Below, piece by piece: positions 45,332-53,951 of a DNA stretch of 64,000 nucleotides. This DNA comes from CAVXSP01 sp963724645. Lineage in GTDB: Bacteria > Acidobacteriota > Vicinamibacteria > Vicinamibacterales > SCN-69-37. The stretch is taken from contig CAVRVJ010000003.1 of assembly GCA_963724645.1 (NCBI GenBank), forward strand, positions 1,302,001 through 1,366,000, given 5' to 3'. Position 1 is the first letter of the stretch; every line of letters begins with the position of its first letter. The notes under the pieces were generated by a model, which worked only from the letters and a program-made list of their open reading frames with translations, was not told the origin of the DNA and ran no database searches. The translations under genes and the position numbers were made by a program.

Positions 45332-46991
45332 TGACGGTGCCGCTGCTTCAAGGAGGCGCGCTTCCGCCCGAGCGACCTGGTCGACTTCGTCATCGTCGGT
45401 TCAGGCGCGGCAGGCGGCATCCTCGCGAAGGAGCTCAGCACCGCCGGTTTTTCGGTGGTCGTGCTGGAGCAAGGCCCGCGGCTCACCGAGGCGCAGTTCG
45501 ATCACGACGAGTTCGGCGCGTTCATGCAGACGAAATTCGCCAACAGTCCGGTGACGCAGCCCCACACGTTCCGCGCAACTGCGGCGGACAAAGCGACGAA
45601 GACCTGGACACTCGTCTACGGAAGGATGGTGGGCGGCAGCAACGCGCACTTCACCGGCAACTTCTGGCGGCTTCGTCCGATCGACTTCCACGAAGCGAGC
45701 GCGCTCGGTGGGGTCCCCGGCGCGGCCCTGGCGGACTGGCCGATCACCTACGAGGATCTGGAGCCTTACTACACGAAGGCGGAATGGGAGCTCGGCGTCT
45801 CCGGCGAGCCGGGTCCGTTCGATCCGCCGCGATCGCGTCCATATCCCATGACGCCGCTTCCGGTGAAATCATCCGGCGTGCTGATGGAGCGCGGCGCGCG
45901 GGCCCTCGGCCTGCATCCGCAGCCGTCGGTGATGGCGATCAACTCTCAGCCGTACAACGGCCGGCCCGCGTGCCAGCACTGCGGGTTCTGCCTGTTTTTC
46001 ATGTGCGAGTTCCGCGCGAAGTCGACCTCCATGGCGACGATGCTGCCACTGGCGGAGGCGACGGGCCGCTGCGAAATCCGGCCCGACAGCTATGTCGCGC
46101 GGATCGACACCGGCCCCGACGGCCGCGCAACGGGCGTCGCATACTTCGACTCGTCCAAACAGTTGCAACGACAGCGCGCCAGGGCCGTGGTTCTCTGCGC
46201 GAACGGCGCCGAGACGCCGCGCCTCCTCCTCAATTCCGAATCCTCGAGGTTCCCGCACGGGCTGGCCAACTCGAGCGGGCTGGTCGGCAAGCACCTGATG
46301 TTCAACACGTACTTCGGCGTGAACGCCCAGTTCGAGCATCCGCTGAACGAGTACAAGAGCGTCCAGAACACCCGCATGGTGCTCGACTTCTACGAGACGG
46401 ATCCAGGGCGCGGATTCTACGGGGGCGGCGGGATCGACTCGCGGTTCGGCAAGTACCCGAATCCTGTTCGCGCTCGGCGGGCTGCCGCCCGACGCGCCGG
46501 CGTGGGGCGAGGCGTTCGCGCGCGGTCTGGCGGAGCAATTCCCGCGATCGATGTTCTTCGGCACGCACGGCACGTCGCTGCCGGTCGAGAGCAACCGGAT
46601 CACGATCGATCCCTCGGTCAAGGACGCGTGGGGACTGCCGTGCATGCGCGTGACCTATCGCGATCACCCGGACGACTTGAAGTGCGCGGAGTTCCTGGTC
46701 TCGAAGGCGACCGACATCGCACAGGCCGCGGGAGCGCTCAAGACATGGCCGGAAAAGGTCAAGCCCCAGACCCAGGCCGTTCACCTGCTCGGCACGTGCC
46801 GCATGGGAAACGATCCCCGGACATCAGTGATCGACCGGTTCCATCGCACGCACGACGTGCGGAATCTGTTCATCTGCGACGGCAGCAGCATGGTCACCTC
46901 GTCGCGCGGCCAGCCGACGGCGACGATTTCCGCTCTTGCCTTCCGCGCGGGCGAGCACATCGCAGCCTTCGCCAAGCGCGGTGAGATCTAA
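45331..46991 (+). pseudogene. GMC-family FAD oxidoreductase (large subunit) with two frameshifts
   Basis: The ATG at 45331 is fixed by overlap with the previous stop. After a short lead in frame +1, an extra base near 45349 moves the sense to +2: ARFRPSDLVDF, FAD motif GSGAAGG, LEQGPRL, and a cysteine cluster CQHCGFCLFFMC. Near 46460 the sense moves to +3, ending with HLLGTCRMGNDP, NLFICDGSSMVTSS and QPTATISALAFRAGEHI, the catalytic-His end of GMC proteins. Family content resembles periplasmic sugar 3- or 5-dehydrogenases. Both breaks leave every motif readable, so the protein is probably functional in the real genome. Confidence 0.8.
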
Positions 46992-47001
46992 TCCCGGAAG
47001 T

Positions 47002-47072
47002 CACTTGACTTGACGTGGTAGCCTCGCGCGCCTGTGGGCGCGCTGGCGGCGCTGACCACGTCAAGTCAAGTG
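47002..47072. repeat. dispersed palindromic element, copy 2
   Basis: The same 17-base arms as at 6262-6330 (47002-47018 and 47056-47072), one base longer here (T47019 with A47055). They are extended outward by GGAAGT/ACTTCC at 46996-47001 and 47074-47079 with one unpaired A. The interior holds a different nested hairpin, GCGCGCC-TGTG-GGCGCGC, at 47026-47043. The element lies 10 bases after the GMC gene and before the converging dioxygenase gene, the same kind of site as copy 1. Confidence 0.85.
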
Positions 47073-47123
47073 AACTTCCATATAGGCGATGCGGTACTCA
47101 ACTGGTCGACTTGGTTTAATCAC

Positions 47124-48023
47124 CTACTGACGGCCCGTGTTCTTGCCCCGCACCATCGCCGGCGGCCGTGACTGAGAACGACCGTGGAGCGACCGTTCGG
47201 CATCGGCGGGGCAATGCTCCCTCAGCCAGGTTCGCAGCGGGACGTCGCCGTCGACCGGGTCGTACGTCCCGTTCGCGGAAAGCCCGTCTCCCAGAATCTG
47301 ACGCCGGATCGGATCCAGATGCGGGTACAAGTGCGCGACGGTCATCTGATCTTTGGGACGGAGCCAACGGTAGCTATAGCCGAACCAGACCACCTTGCGC
47401 GTCTGGTCCCAGAGGTTCGGGCTGCGTGAATGCCAGATGCGGCGATCGATAATCACCGCGGATCCGGCTTCCATACAGAGCGGCTCGACCCCTTCCGGAT
47501 TCGACACGCCATCCGCAGGGCAGTCGAAATCGTCCTGCAACTGCGAGCCGGGGAGCACGAGCGTGTTTCCACGATCCGGCTGACTGGCATCGGTCAGATA
47601 GAACCCGATCTTCAGCGACAGGCGAGGACGAGGATGCGTCTCCAGTTCGTCGTTCACGCGCATGCTGTCCTGGTGCCAGGCGACCCGCCACGTCAGCGCG
47701 TGCTCATCGGCAGGGGGCGTCACGTCGATATGCGAGTGATACAGGTAGATGTTCCAGCCGAGGATGCCCCATACCTTCGGAAAGGTCGTGGGCCAGTCGA
47801 TCAGGTCGACGAGAGCCGGATCCTCGTGAACCACGTTGGTGACAGAGAGCAGCTTCCCGCGGTTCTCGGCGGTCCGCTCCCGGGCATCCACACGATCGAC
47901 GACCGCGAGCAGCCGGTCGTTCATCGCCTGGTCGAGCGCATCGGGCACGACCAGGTAGCCGGACGTTTCGAACATTCTGTGTTCGTCTTCAGTCAGACGA
48001 TGAGCGAGACAGTCGGGATTCAT
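47124..48023 (-). CDS. phytanoyl-CoA dioxygenase family (Fe(II)/2-oxoglutarate) protein
   Basis: 299 residues. The iron-binding HxD pair AWHQDS and a distal histidine WHSRSPN, together with YLTDASQPDRGNTLVLPGSQ, are the hallmark motifs of PhyH-type oxygenases. These hydroxylate alkyl or amino-acid-like substrates in the cytoplasm using 2-oxoglutarate. There is no signal peptide. The substrate is unknown. The gene is single and converges with the GMC gene. Confidence 0.85.
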   Translation of the reverse strand: MNPDCLAHRLTEDEHRMFETSGYLVVPDALDQAMNDRLLAVVDRVDARERTAENRGKLLSVTNVVHEDPALVDLIDWPTTFPKVWGILGWNIYLYHSHIDVTPPADEHALTWRVAWHQDSMRVNDELETHPRPRLSLKIGFYLTDASQPDRGNTLVLPGSQLQDDFDCPADGVSNPEGVEPLCMEAGSAVIIDRRIWHSRSPNLWDQTRKVVWFGYSYRWLRPKDQMTVAHLYPHLDPIRRQILGDGLSANGTYDPVDGDVPLRTWLREHCPADAERSLHGRSQSRPPAMVRGKNTGRQ

Positions 48024-48079
48024 GGCGAGCGCTCCATTGTCGTCGTCAATACTTTACGTCACGACAGACGTCGCGACGG

Positions 48080-48268
48080 ATGCCGCGTGACGTCAAATGC
48101 GAGGCTGGCATTCTGGCGCAGGGCTGGCCTCTTCTGACGCTGCTGCCGACGCTCCTGTACCTGCATCACATCGTCATTCCCGTGGAGGAGGCACGCCTCA
48201 GGCAGGCCTTCGGCGAGGCGTACGTGAGGTACTGCGCGCGAGTCGGCAGATGGATTCCGCATCGATGA
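48080..48268 (+). pseudogene. C-terminal fragment of an isoprenylcysteine-methyltransferase-like membrane protein
   Basis: 62 residues that look like the end of an ICMT-family protein: a hydrophobic helix (LLTLLPTLLYLHHIVIPVE) and the closing block EEARLRQAFGEAYVRYCARVGRWIP. The N-terminal membrane segments expected in a full protein of about 150-200 residues are missing, and nothing upstream in any frame supplies them. It appears to be a degraded remnant. Confidence 0.55.
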
Positions 48269-48341
48269 CCGGCGTCAACGTTTACTGCTCGGCGTAGCGT
48301 TTCAATCGATCGACTGCGGCCCGTCGTCGCACAGGGCGTAA

Positions 48342-48833
48342 TCAGCCCACGCTGGTAAGGCGTTTGATCAACTGCACCTGTCCCGCGTGGTACACGGCAT
48401 GGCACGTAATGCCGAGCACCAGGTCGAAGCGTTCCGGTTCCCCTAACGGCGACCTCGTGCGTCCGGCGCTGATATCAGCGACGCACGCCGCGAGTTGTTC
48501 CTGCTCGGTTCTGACGATCTCGAGAATCCTCGACCACGACAGCGTTGAGGAATCCGGTAGAACGAACCAATCGTCGCCAGGCAGGATAAACGGCTCGGCG
48601 GCGATGCCCGTCAGCTTCGCGCGCAGGCCGCGAACGCAGTACGCGTGGTGCAGCGCGACCTCCGCGATGTTGTGACGCCCGGGTGCGGGCCTGGTGAAAG
48701 CGGACTGTCCGGTCACATCGGCCAGGGCCGCTTTCAGATCCGGGCCGTGCCACGCCCCTTGACCGTACCCTTCCTGCAGGATTCGCTGTTCCACGCCATC
48801 GAGCGTCGTGCGTTCCGTTGACGTCGTGTTCAT
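48342..48833 (-). CDS. DinB-family protein
   Basis: 163 residues from the ATG at 48833, which follows GGAGG and overlaps the upstream gene's stop by four bases (ATGA). The DinB pattern is present: RHNIAEVALHHAYCVRGL, then the LSWSRILEIVRTEQEQL helix and the final GITCHAVYHAGQVQLIKRL with spaced histidines. The frame is open further upstream, but the overlap and the ribosome binding site select this start. It is co-transcribed with the preceding gene and has unknown function. Confidence 0.82.
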   Translation of the reverse strand: MNTTSTERTTLDGVEQRILQEGYGQGAWHGPDLKAALADVTGQSAFTRPAPGRHNIAEVALHHAYCVRGLRAKLTGIAAEPFILPGDDWFVLPDSSTLSWSRILEIVRTEQEQLAACVADISAGRTRSPLGEPERFDLVLGITCHAVYHAGQVQLIKRLTSVG

Positions 48834-49380
48834 GTTCGCCTCCGCTTCGCGAGAAACTCGCCCTCGAGTGTCCACGTCTCGTTGTTCGGGATACAGCGCT
48901 TCGCCGCGCCAATGAAAGGAATCCGCGGTGATTTCGGTGAACGTCCAGCGCGTCTTCGTGCCGTCGGCTCGCGTGCCTTCCTGCAGGATGTCGCTACCGT
49001 TCCACCGGCCCACCAACTCCTCGCGATGGTCGGATGCCGGGTTCGTCCAGGCGACGCGCCACGCCTGAATCGAGGCGTCCCACGATCGCAAGCGTCGTAC
49101 CGTACATGTTCATCGTCCGATCGAAGTCTTTTTGCCGGTCTTCGCGCCGCGGCATGATCCACAAGTCCTGGACGGCGCGACCTTCGAGGACTCGAGCGGC
49201 GTGGACCTCGCCCGTCAGGCCGCGGTCCGCGACCCCGAGCCCGCGGTAGTGAATGACGTCCAGATCCCAACTGCCGCACAGCCAGCCGTAGAGGTCCGCC
49301 GATTCGGGGATTTCCGGCGAACGCTCCGCCGCCATCAGCAGAACAGAGAAGTCGGCCAACGCTCCAACGCTCGTATTCAT
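48830..49380 (-). pseudogene. DUF1579-like small protein with two frameshifts
   Basis: The ATG at 49380 follows GGGAGGCGAGG. The first part (YGWLCGSWDLDVIHYRG, ARVLEGRAVQDLWIMPRR, FDRTMNMYGTTL) reads in one frame. Near 49095 it continues as RSWDASIQAWRVAWTNPAS in another, and near 48890 again as NNETWTLEGEFLAKRRRT in a third, ending at 48830 where it overlaps the DinB start. The layout resembles DUF1579-type small proteins with a lipocalin-like fold. Continuity of sense in all three parts points to indels, not ancient decay. Confidence 0.65.
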
Positions 49381-49408
49381 GTCCCCTCGCCTCCCTTCAT
49401 GGTAAGAG

Positions 49409-50344
49409 TTGTACAGCCGGCAAGGAATTTCACTCTTGGCAAAAATTGCGGTCAGTTCATTGAGGGCACCGTCAAAGCGACAGGCGCCGGCCCGACAAGA
49501 GCGGCCAGGACGACTTGAGGCGCGTATTCTTGCCGCGGGCCGCGGCTGGACCGTGGAGGACGTCCTGTGCTCGTGTGGCCCAGAAGACCGTCCCTACGAC
49601 GAGCAGCACGGTCAGGTGACGATTGCGATCGTGACGTCCGGCAGTTTTCAATATCGCGGGTCAGGGCGCAACGGCCGCGAGTTGATGACACCGGGGTCGC
49701 TGCTGCTCGGGAGCCCCGGTCAGTGTTTCGAGTGCGGCCACGAGCACGGCGTTGGCGATCGCTGTCTGTCCTTCAGCTTCACACCGGACTACTTCCAGGC
49801 GATCACAACTGGCGTCGGAGTGGGCAGGGCCACGCGCCAGTTCCGATCGCTTCGATTGCCACCCGTTCGCACGCTGTCGCCCGTGATTGCGGACGCGTGT
49901 GCCGCGCTCGTCGGATCGACTGATATCGGCTGGGAAGAGTTGGGAATCCGTCTGGCGGCGCGAGCCGTTCAAGTAGACGGCGATCTCGAGCCGGACCGGA
50001 GCGCGATTTCGCCCGCGGCCGTCGCTCGCGTCACTCGAACAGTGCGAACGATCGAAGCGCAGCCTGCGACGGAGTTGACCGTCGTCCATCTCGCGCGAGA
50101 CGCTCGACTCAGCCCCTTCCACTTCCTGCGGACCTTCGAGAGCCTGACCGGCGCGACACCGCATCAGTACTTGCTTCGGGCCCGGCTGCGCGCCGCGGCG
50201 ATTCGACTGACGACCGAAGGGGCGAAAGTTCTCGACGTTGCGTTCGATGCCGGCTTCGGCGACGTCTCGAACTTCAACCGGGCGTTTCGGACTGAATTCG
50301 GAGTCAGCCCCACCGCCTACCGTCGGCGTAGTCGGGATCGATAA
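49409..50344 (+). CDS. AraC-family transcriptional regulator
   Basis: 311 residues from the TTG at 49409; another start further in is possible because no strong ribosome binding site is seen. The N-terminal half (about 40-190) is a cupin-like sensor (TIAIVTSGSFQYRG, TPGSLLLGSPGQCFECGHEH). The C-terminal half has the AraC double helix-turn-helix (VVHLARDARLSPFHFLRTFES, LDVAFDAGFGDVSNFNRAF). It is divergent from the DUF1579/DinB unit, which it may control; this is inferred from position only. Confidence 0.82.
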   Translation: MYSRQGISLLAKIAVSSLRAPSKRQAPARQERPGRLEARILAAGRGWTVEDVLCSCGPEDRPYDEQHGQVTIAIVTSGSFQYRGSGRNGRELMTPGSLLLGSPGQCFECGHEHGVGDRCLSFSFTPDYFQAITTGVGVGRATRQFRSLRLPPVRTLSPVIADACAALVGSTDIGWEELGIRLAARAVQVDGDLEPDRSAISPAAVARVTRTVRTIEAQPATELTVVHLARDARLSPFHFLRTFESLTGATPHQYLLRARLRAAAIRLTTEGAKVLDVAFDAGFGDVSNFNRAFRTEFGVSPTAYRRRSRDR

Positions 50345-50405
50345 TCCGCGCCCCGCACCCTGCGCGATCGGAAACTACCCTGCCGCGACATCGCTTCAAG
50401 AGAAA

Positions 50406-52325
50406 TCAGCGAGTCGCGCCATCCAACAACGCAAGGATCTCCGGCCGCTTCATCTTGTCCGCCCAGGCACGCGGGGTGGCCCAGCGCTCGGCCTCGGCCT
50501 CGATCGGATCGGCGCCTCGGTCGAGCAGCAGCTTGGCCAAAGCCGCACGACCCCAGCGACACGCCCATCCAAGCGGCGTGCTGTTGAGCAGGCCATCGCG
50601 GACGTCCAGTCGCGCGCCCGCATCCAGCAGGAGCGTCGCCAGGGCCACGCCACGATCCCGCGCGATCACCTCGTGCAGCATCGTCTGTCCCGACTCAGGC
50701 GCTCGCAGATTCGGACCGCACCGCTCGAGAATCAGCCGAAACACCTCAAGGCAATCCGCGTGGTCTGCTTCGCTGAGGTCGTCGTATCCACCCAACGGCT
50801 GCCACAGCATCCAGAACCAGCGCGGGTCACTGGGGGCCCAGTCGATCCGGTCGAGCGCCAGGCGTACGATCTCCGGACTGCGGCCGCTGCCCGACAGGAT
50901 TGTTTCCGCGACATCCGCAACCGAAGACGACCCCGATTCGAGGTGCGGATCCAAATCGCCCGCCAGCATGCGCCGCGCGACGTCCGCCTGGCGCAGGTAC
51001 CCGACTGATGTGGCGTCGATCCAGCCGCCGTGTTGGACCATCAACTCGATCATCGCGGAATCAGGGACGTGCCCATGCGGCGAACCTCCCTGATACGCCG
51101 CGAACGTTGGCGAGCCAGACGTGAAGACGTTCGCGTTCGGATCGGCGCCGTGTTCGAGGAGCATCCGCGCCATGTCGATGCGTCCCGTGTTGACCGCCTC
51201 CATCAGCGGGCCGCCCGCCGAAAACGTCCGGTCTTCCAGCTGTCCGAGCTGCGTGCGCTCGTCCGGGTCGAGACCGGCGTCGAGCAACTGACGCAGCACG
51301 TCAGGACGATTGCCGCGCACCGCAGCCTGCAGCACTCCTTTGCCCTGCAGCGACTCGCGCGGACACGTGGCGAGATAGTCCCAACGTCCGAGCGCGGCCG
51401 CCGCGACCGGGCTCAGTGCCGCGCCTCGCTGGATCAGGAGCGCAGCCATCGCCTCGAAGGCCGGCACGTCGAAACGATCCACGCCGCTTCCTGATGCAGC
51501 AAAATCGAGCGGTGCCTGCCCCTCGGGCCGCCAGAAGCTCGCGTGCGATCGGTGGTTCACGTCCGCGCCGTGGTCGAGCAGCCAGGCGGCCACGAGCGCG
51601 GCGCCTTGACCCGCCGCGTGATGCAACAGCGTCATGCCGTCGGCGGCACAGAGGTTGGCCAGCGCCGGCTGGGATTCGAGCATGGCGATGACCGCCGGCT
51701 CGCCGCCCGTCATCATGGCGTTGCCGAGCCGGCGATACGCGTCGGCGAAGACGTTCTGGCCGCGTGCGCCGCGCCGCGTCTCGGCCTCCGTCATGAGCTC
51801 GACGATGTCGTCGTATCCGCGCTCGCGCGCGATCGTGCGCGGACTCGTCGCATCGCGGTTCGGCCAGATGCCGCCGCAGGTGTCGGCCCCGGCCTCGAGC
51901 AGCAATCGCGTCATCTCGAGGTCATGCTTCAGGACCGCGATGTGGAGCGCCCGCCTTTCGAAGCCGGACGGCCCTGCAGGCAGCAGATCGACGATCTCCG
52001 GCCGTCGAGCGAGAAGCGCACGAGCCCCTGCGACGTCACTCTTTGCCACGGCGTCGTGCAACCTCGCGACCGTGACGCCCTCCACGGCCGCCTTCAGCTT
52101 CGGCCAGCTCTCGAATCCGTACGATCGCGCCAGCACGAACTGTGCGTCGTGCAGCGCGAACGCCGCGGGCGTGGCAGTGCGGTGGTGGGCGGTGACCTCG
52201 GTAACCGCATCGGGCGCCCCGGCGCGATACGCCTCCAGCAGCTCCTTGGCCTGGCGCTTGAGTTGATCAATGTCGGGGTTCTCGCGCATCACGCGAGCAG
52301 GCGTGTGCGTTCGGTGAGCGGTCAT
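50406..52325 (-). CDS. ankyrin-repeat protein
   Basis: 639 residues from the ATG at 52325, which follows GGGAGC. After an N-terminal helical segment (IDQLKRQAKELLEAYRAG) it has many ankyrin-type repeats, for example RALHIAVLKHDLEMTRLLLEAGAD, TLLHHAAGQGAALVAAWLLDHGADV, GPLMEAVNTGRIDMARMLLEHGADPN and TPLGWACRWGRAALAKLLLDRGADP. There is no signal peptide, so it should act in the cytoplasm as a protein-binding scaffold. The partner is unknown. It is transcribed opposite to the haem protein at 52556. Confidence 0.88.
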   Translation of the reverse strand: MTAHRTHTPARVMRENPDIDQLKRQAKELLEAYRAGAPDAVTEVTAHHRTATPAAFALHDAQFVLARSYGFESWPKLKAAVEGVTVARLHDAVAKSDVAGARALLARRPEIVDLLPAGPSGFERRALHIAVLKHDLEMTRLLLEAGADTCGGIWPNRDATSPRTIARERGYDDIVELMTEAETRRGARGQNVFADAYRRLGNAMMTGGEPAVIAMLESQPALANLCAADGMTLLHHAAGQGAALVAAWLLDHGADVNHRSHASFWRPEGQAPLDFAASGSGVDRFDVPAFEAMAALLIQRGAALSPVAAAALGRWDYLATCPRESLQGKGVLQAAVRGNRPDVLRQLLDAGLDPDERTQLGQLEDRTFSAGGPLMEAVNTGRIDMARMLLEHGADPNANVFTSGSPTFAAYQGGSPHGHVPDSAMIELMVQHGGWIDATSVGYLRQADVARRMLAGDLDPHLESGSSSVADVAETILSGSGRSPEIVRLALDRIDWAPSDPRWFWMLWQPLGGYDDLSEADHADCLEVFRLILERCGPNLRAPESGQTMLHEVIARDRGVALATLLLDAGARLDVRDGLLNSTPLGWACRWGRAALAKLLLDRGADPIEAEAERWATPRAWADKMKRPEILALLDGATR

Positions 52326-52533
52326 GACGAGCTCCCTTCCCGGCCGTGCCTGAGGCACGAGCCTTGCGCGCCCGTTGTCCGCTCTCCCGGGCAGGAAAAG
52401 AGATCATCCTGACGACGACGTGCCGATCGGTCGGGGTGGACGCAGTCCTTCCCGCGGACGTGGGGGGCGCCCCGATGCGCCGGTGACAGCATACCCCGTG
52501 TGACGCCCGGGAAATCGCCGAAACATCCCACGC

Positions 52534-52539
52534 TATAAT
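52534..52539 (+). promoter_or_regulatory. -10 promoter element TATAAT
   Basis: A perfect TATAAT lies 11 bases before the GTG at 52550 and 17 before the ATG at 52556. No good -35 is seen at the usual distance. Transcription would start near 52546, giving an mRNA with almost no leader. Confidence 0.4.
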
Positions 52540-52555
52540 TCGGCCGCCAGTGCGT

Positions 52556-53929
52556 ATGCCGCTATCCAGGTTATTCAAGCTCGGACTGACCGTGGCAGGG
52601 GCCGCTGCCGTGATGATGCTTGGCGCTCTTGCGCCCACGGCGCAGCCGCAAGGGTGTCCGGCTCGTCCCGTTGCGGACGCGTCATCACCTCAACTGCCGC
52701 TGGATACTTGCATCCCCGACGGCTTCAGCGAAGTCGCGATTGACTACTTCGACGATTACTCCTGGCGGGTGTTTATTGCCATGGTCTGGCCCGCCGCGCC
52801 GGGCAAGCGCGGAGTAGCCGATGCCGGGAAGAAGCTCGGCGACGCGGGTCCACGCGTGTTCGAAACCTACAAATCATTGTGGGAAGTGTTCCACGAAGAC
52901 GGTACCGCCCCGACCACGGATTTCAATGAGTACGACACGGCCGCCAACAACGCCTGCAAAGTAAGCCCGCAGTTTGGCGACATCGTGCTCGCCAGCAGCT
53001 CGGCCTTCGGCGACATCGGGCAGTCCGGATCGGGCGTGCTGACGGGACCCTTGGCGGCGCAGAACGGGAGATACGTCCGCTACCAGACTCTTTACAATCA
53101 GCTCGCGTACGATTTCATCGTCGCGAACAAGTACTACCTCAGAAGCAATCTCCCCGACGTGCCGGATGCACCAGGGTCAGTGCCCCCGATGCAGTTTCCG
53201 GACGGATCCGTCGCCGTGAAGGCCGCCTGGCTCGACATGACCGGCTTCTCGGAGGCGCACACGCGACGCTATTACACGCGCATGGCGATCCTGAAGGATC
53301 CCGATAGCGGTACGTGTTCGCGCGTGACCATGGGGCTGGTGGGACTGCACGTCGTTCAGAAGACGCCGAGCCGGCCGCAATGGTCCTGGTCCACCTACGA
53401 GCACGTGGACAATGTACCGTCCGATCGGACTGACGGACCGGGCACGTTCACGTTTCATGACGGCGGGACCGCCGAGATGCCGGAGGAAGACCCGCTGTTT
53501 CTGGTTCCGCTCGCGCGTCAGCCGGTCAAGCCGTTCAATGTGGTCCGGTCCTCCAAGGCGCCAATTCACCCCAACACGGCCGCGATGAACACCCGCTACC
53601 AAAGACTGCTGAAGGACACGTTGTGGGAGCGCTACCAGTTGGTGATGACGCAGTGGTCACGCGTGCCGGGCAATCAAGCGAGGCCCGTTGCCGTGACGGT
53701 CACCGGAGATGCCTCGACGACGTTTCCAGGCGTCGGCGCCGGATCGGCGTTCGCCAACGTCACCATGGAGACGTTCGATCAAAACCGCGTGCAGCTTGGA
53801 TGCATGAACTGCCACACGCGGGCGCGCATGAAGGCCGACTTCATGTGGTCCGTGGTCGACCACGCGTATCCGGCCATTCTTGCTCCGGCGGCCTCGGCGG
53901 TGAAACCCACCGAGGCCGTCAAGAAGTAA
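52556..53929 (+). CDS. secreted c-type haem protein of unrecognised family
   Basis: 457 residues from the ATG at 52556 (a GTG two codons earlier is possible). The signal peptide is LFKLGLTVAGAAAVMMLGALAP. A single haem-binding motif CMNCH lies near the C-terminus (LGCMNCHTRARMKADFMW), followed by about 30 residues. The rest is mostly beta and loop, with conserved-looking AWLDMTGFSEAHTRRYYTRM and MGLVGLHVVQKTPSRPQW. It is probably periplasmic. I do not recognise a named family; the lone C-terminal haem is its clearest feature. Confidence 0.7.
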   Translation: MPLSRLFKLGLTVAGAAAVMMLGALAPTAQPQGCPARPVADASSPQLPLDTCIPDGFSEVAIDYFDDYSWRVFIAMVWPAAPGKRGVADAGKKLGDAGPRVFETYKSLWEVFHEDGTAPTTDFNEYDTAANNACKVSPQFGDIVLASSSAFGDIGQSGSGVLTGPLAAQNGRYVRYQTLYNQLAYDFIVANKYYLRSNLPDVPDAPGSVPPMQFPDGSVAVKAAWLDMTGFSEAHTRRYYTRMAILKDPDSGTCSRVTMGLVGLHVVQKTPSRPQWSWSTYEHVDNVPSDRTDGPGTFTFHDGGTAEMPEEDPLFLVPLARQPVKPFNVVRSSKAPIHPNTAAMNTRYQRLLKDTLWERYQLVMTQWSRVPGNQARPVAVTVTGDASTTFPGVGAGSAFANVTMETFDQNRVQLGCMNCHTRARMKADFMWSVVDHAYPAILAPAASAVKPTEAVKK

Positions 53930-53951
53930 GTCCCTCAATCCGAAAGCGCCG

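Noticed and set aside
48834..49091. Extended DinB frame reaching 49091
   Set aside because: The upstream part belongs to a different gene; the ATG at 48833 has a ribosome binding site and a four-base overlap with that gene's stop.
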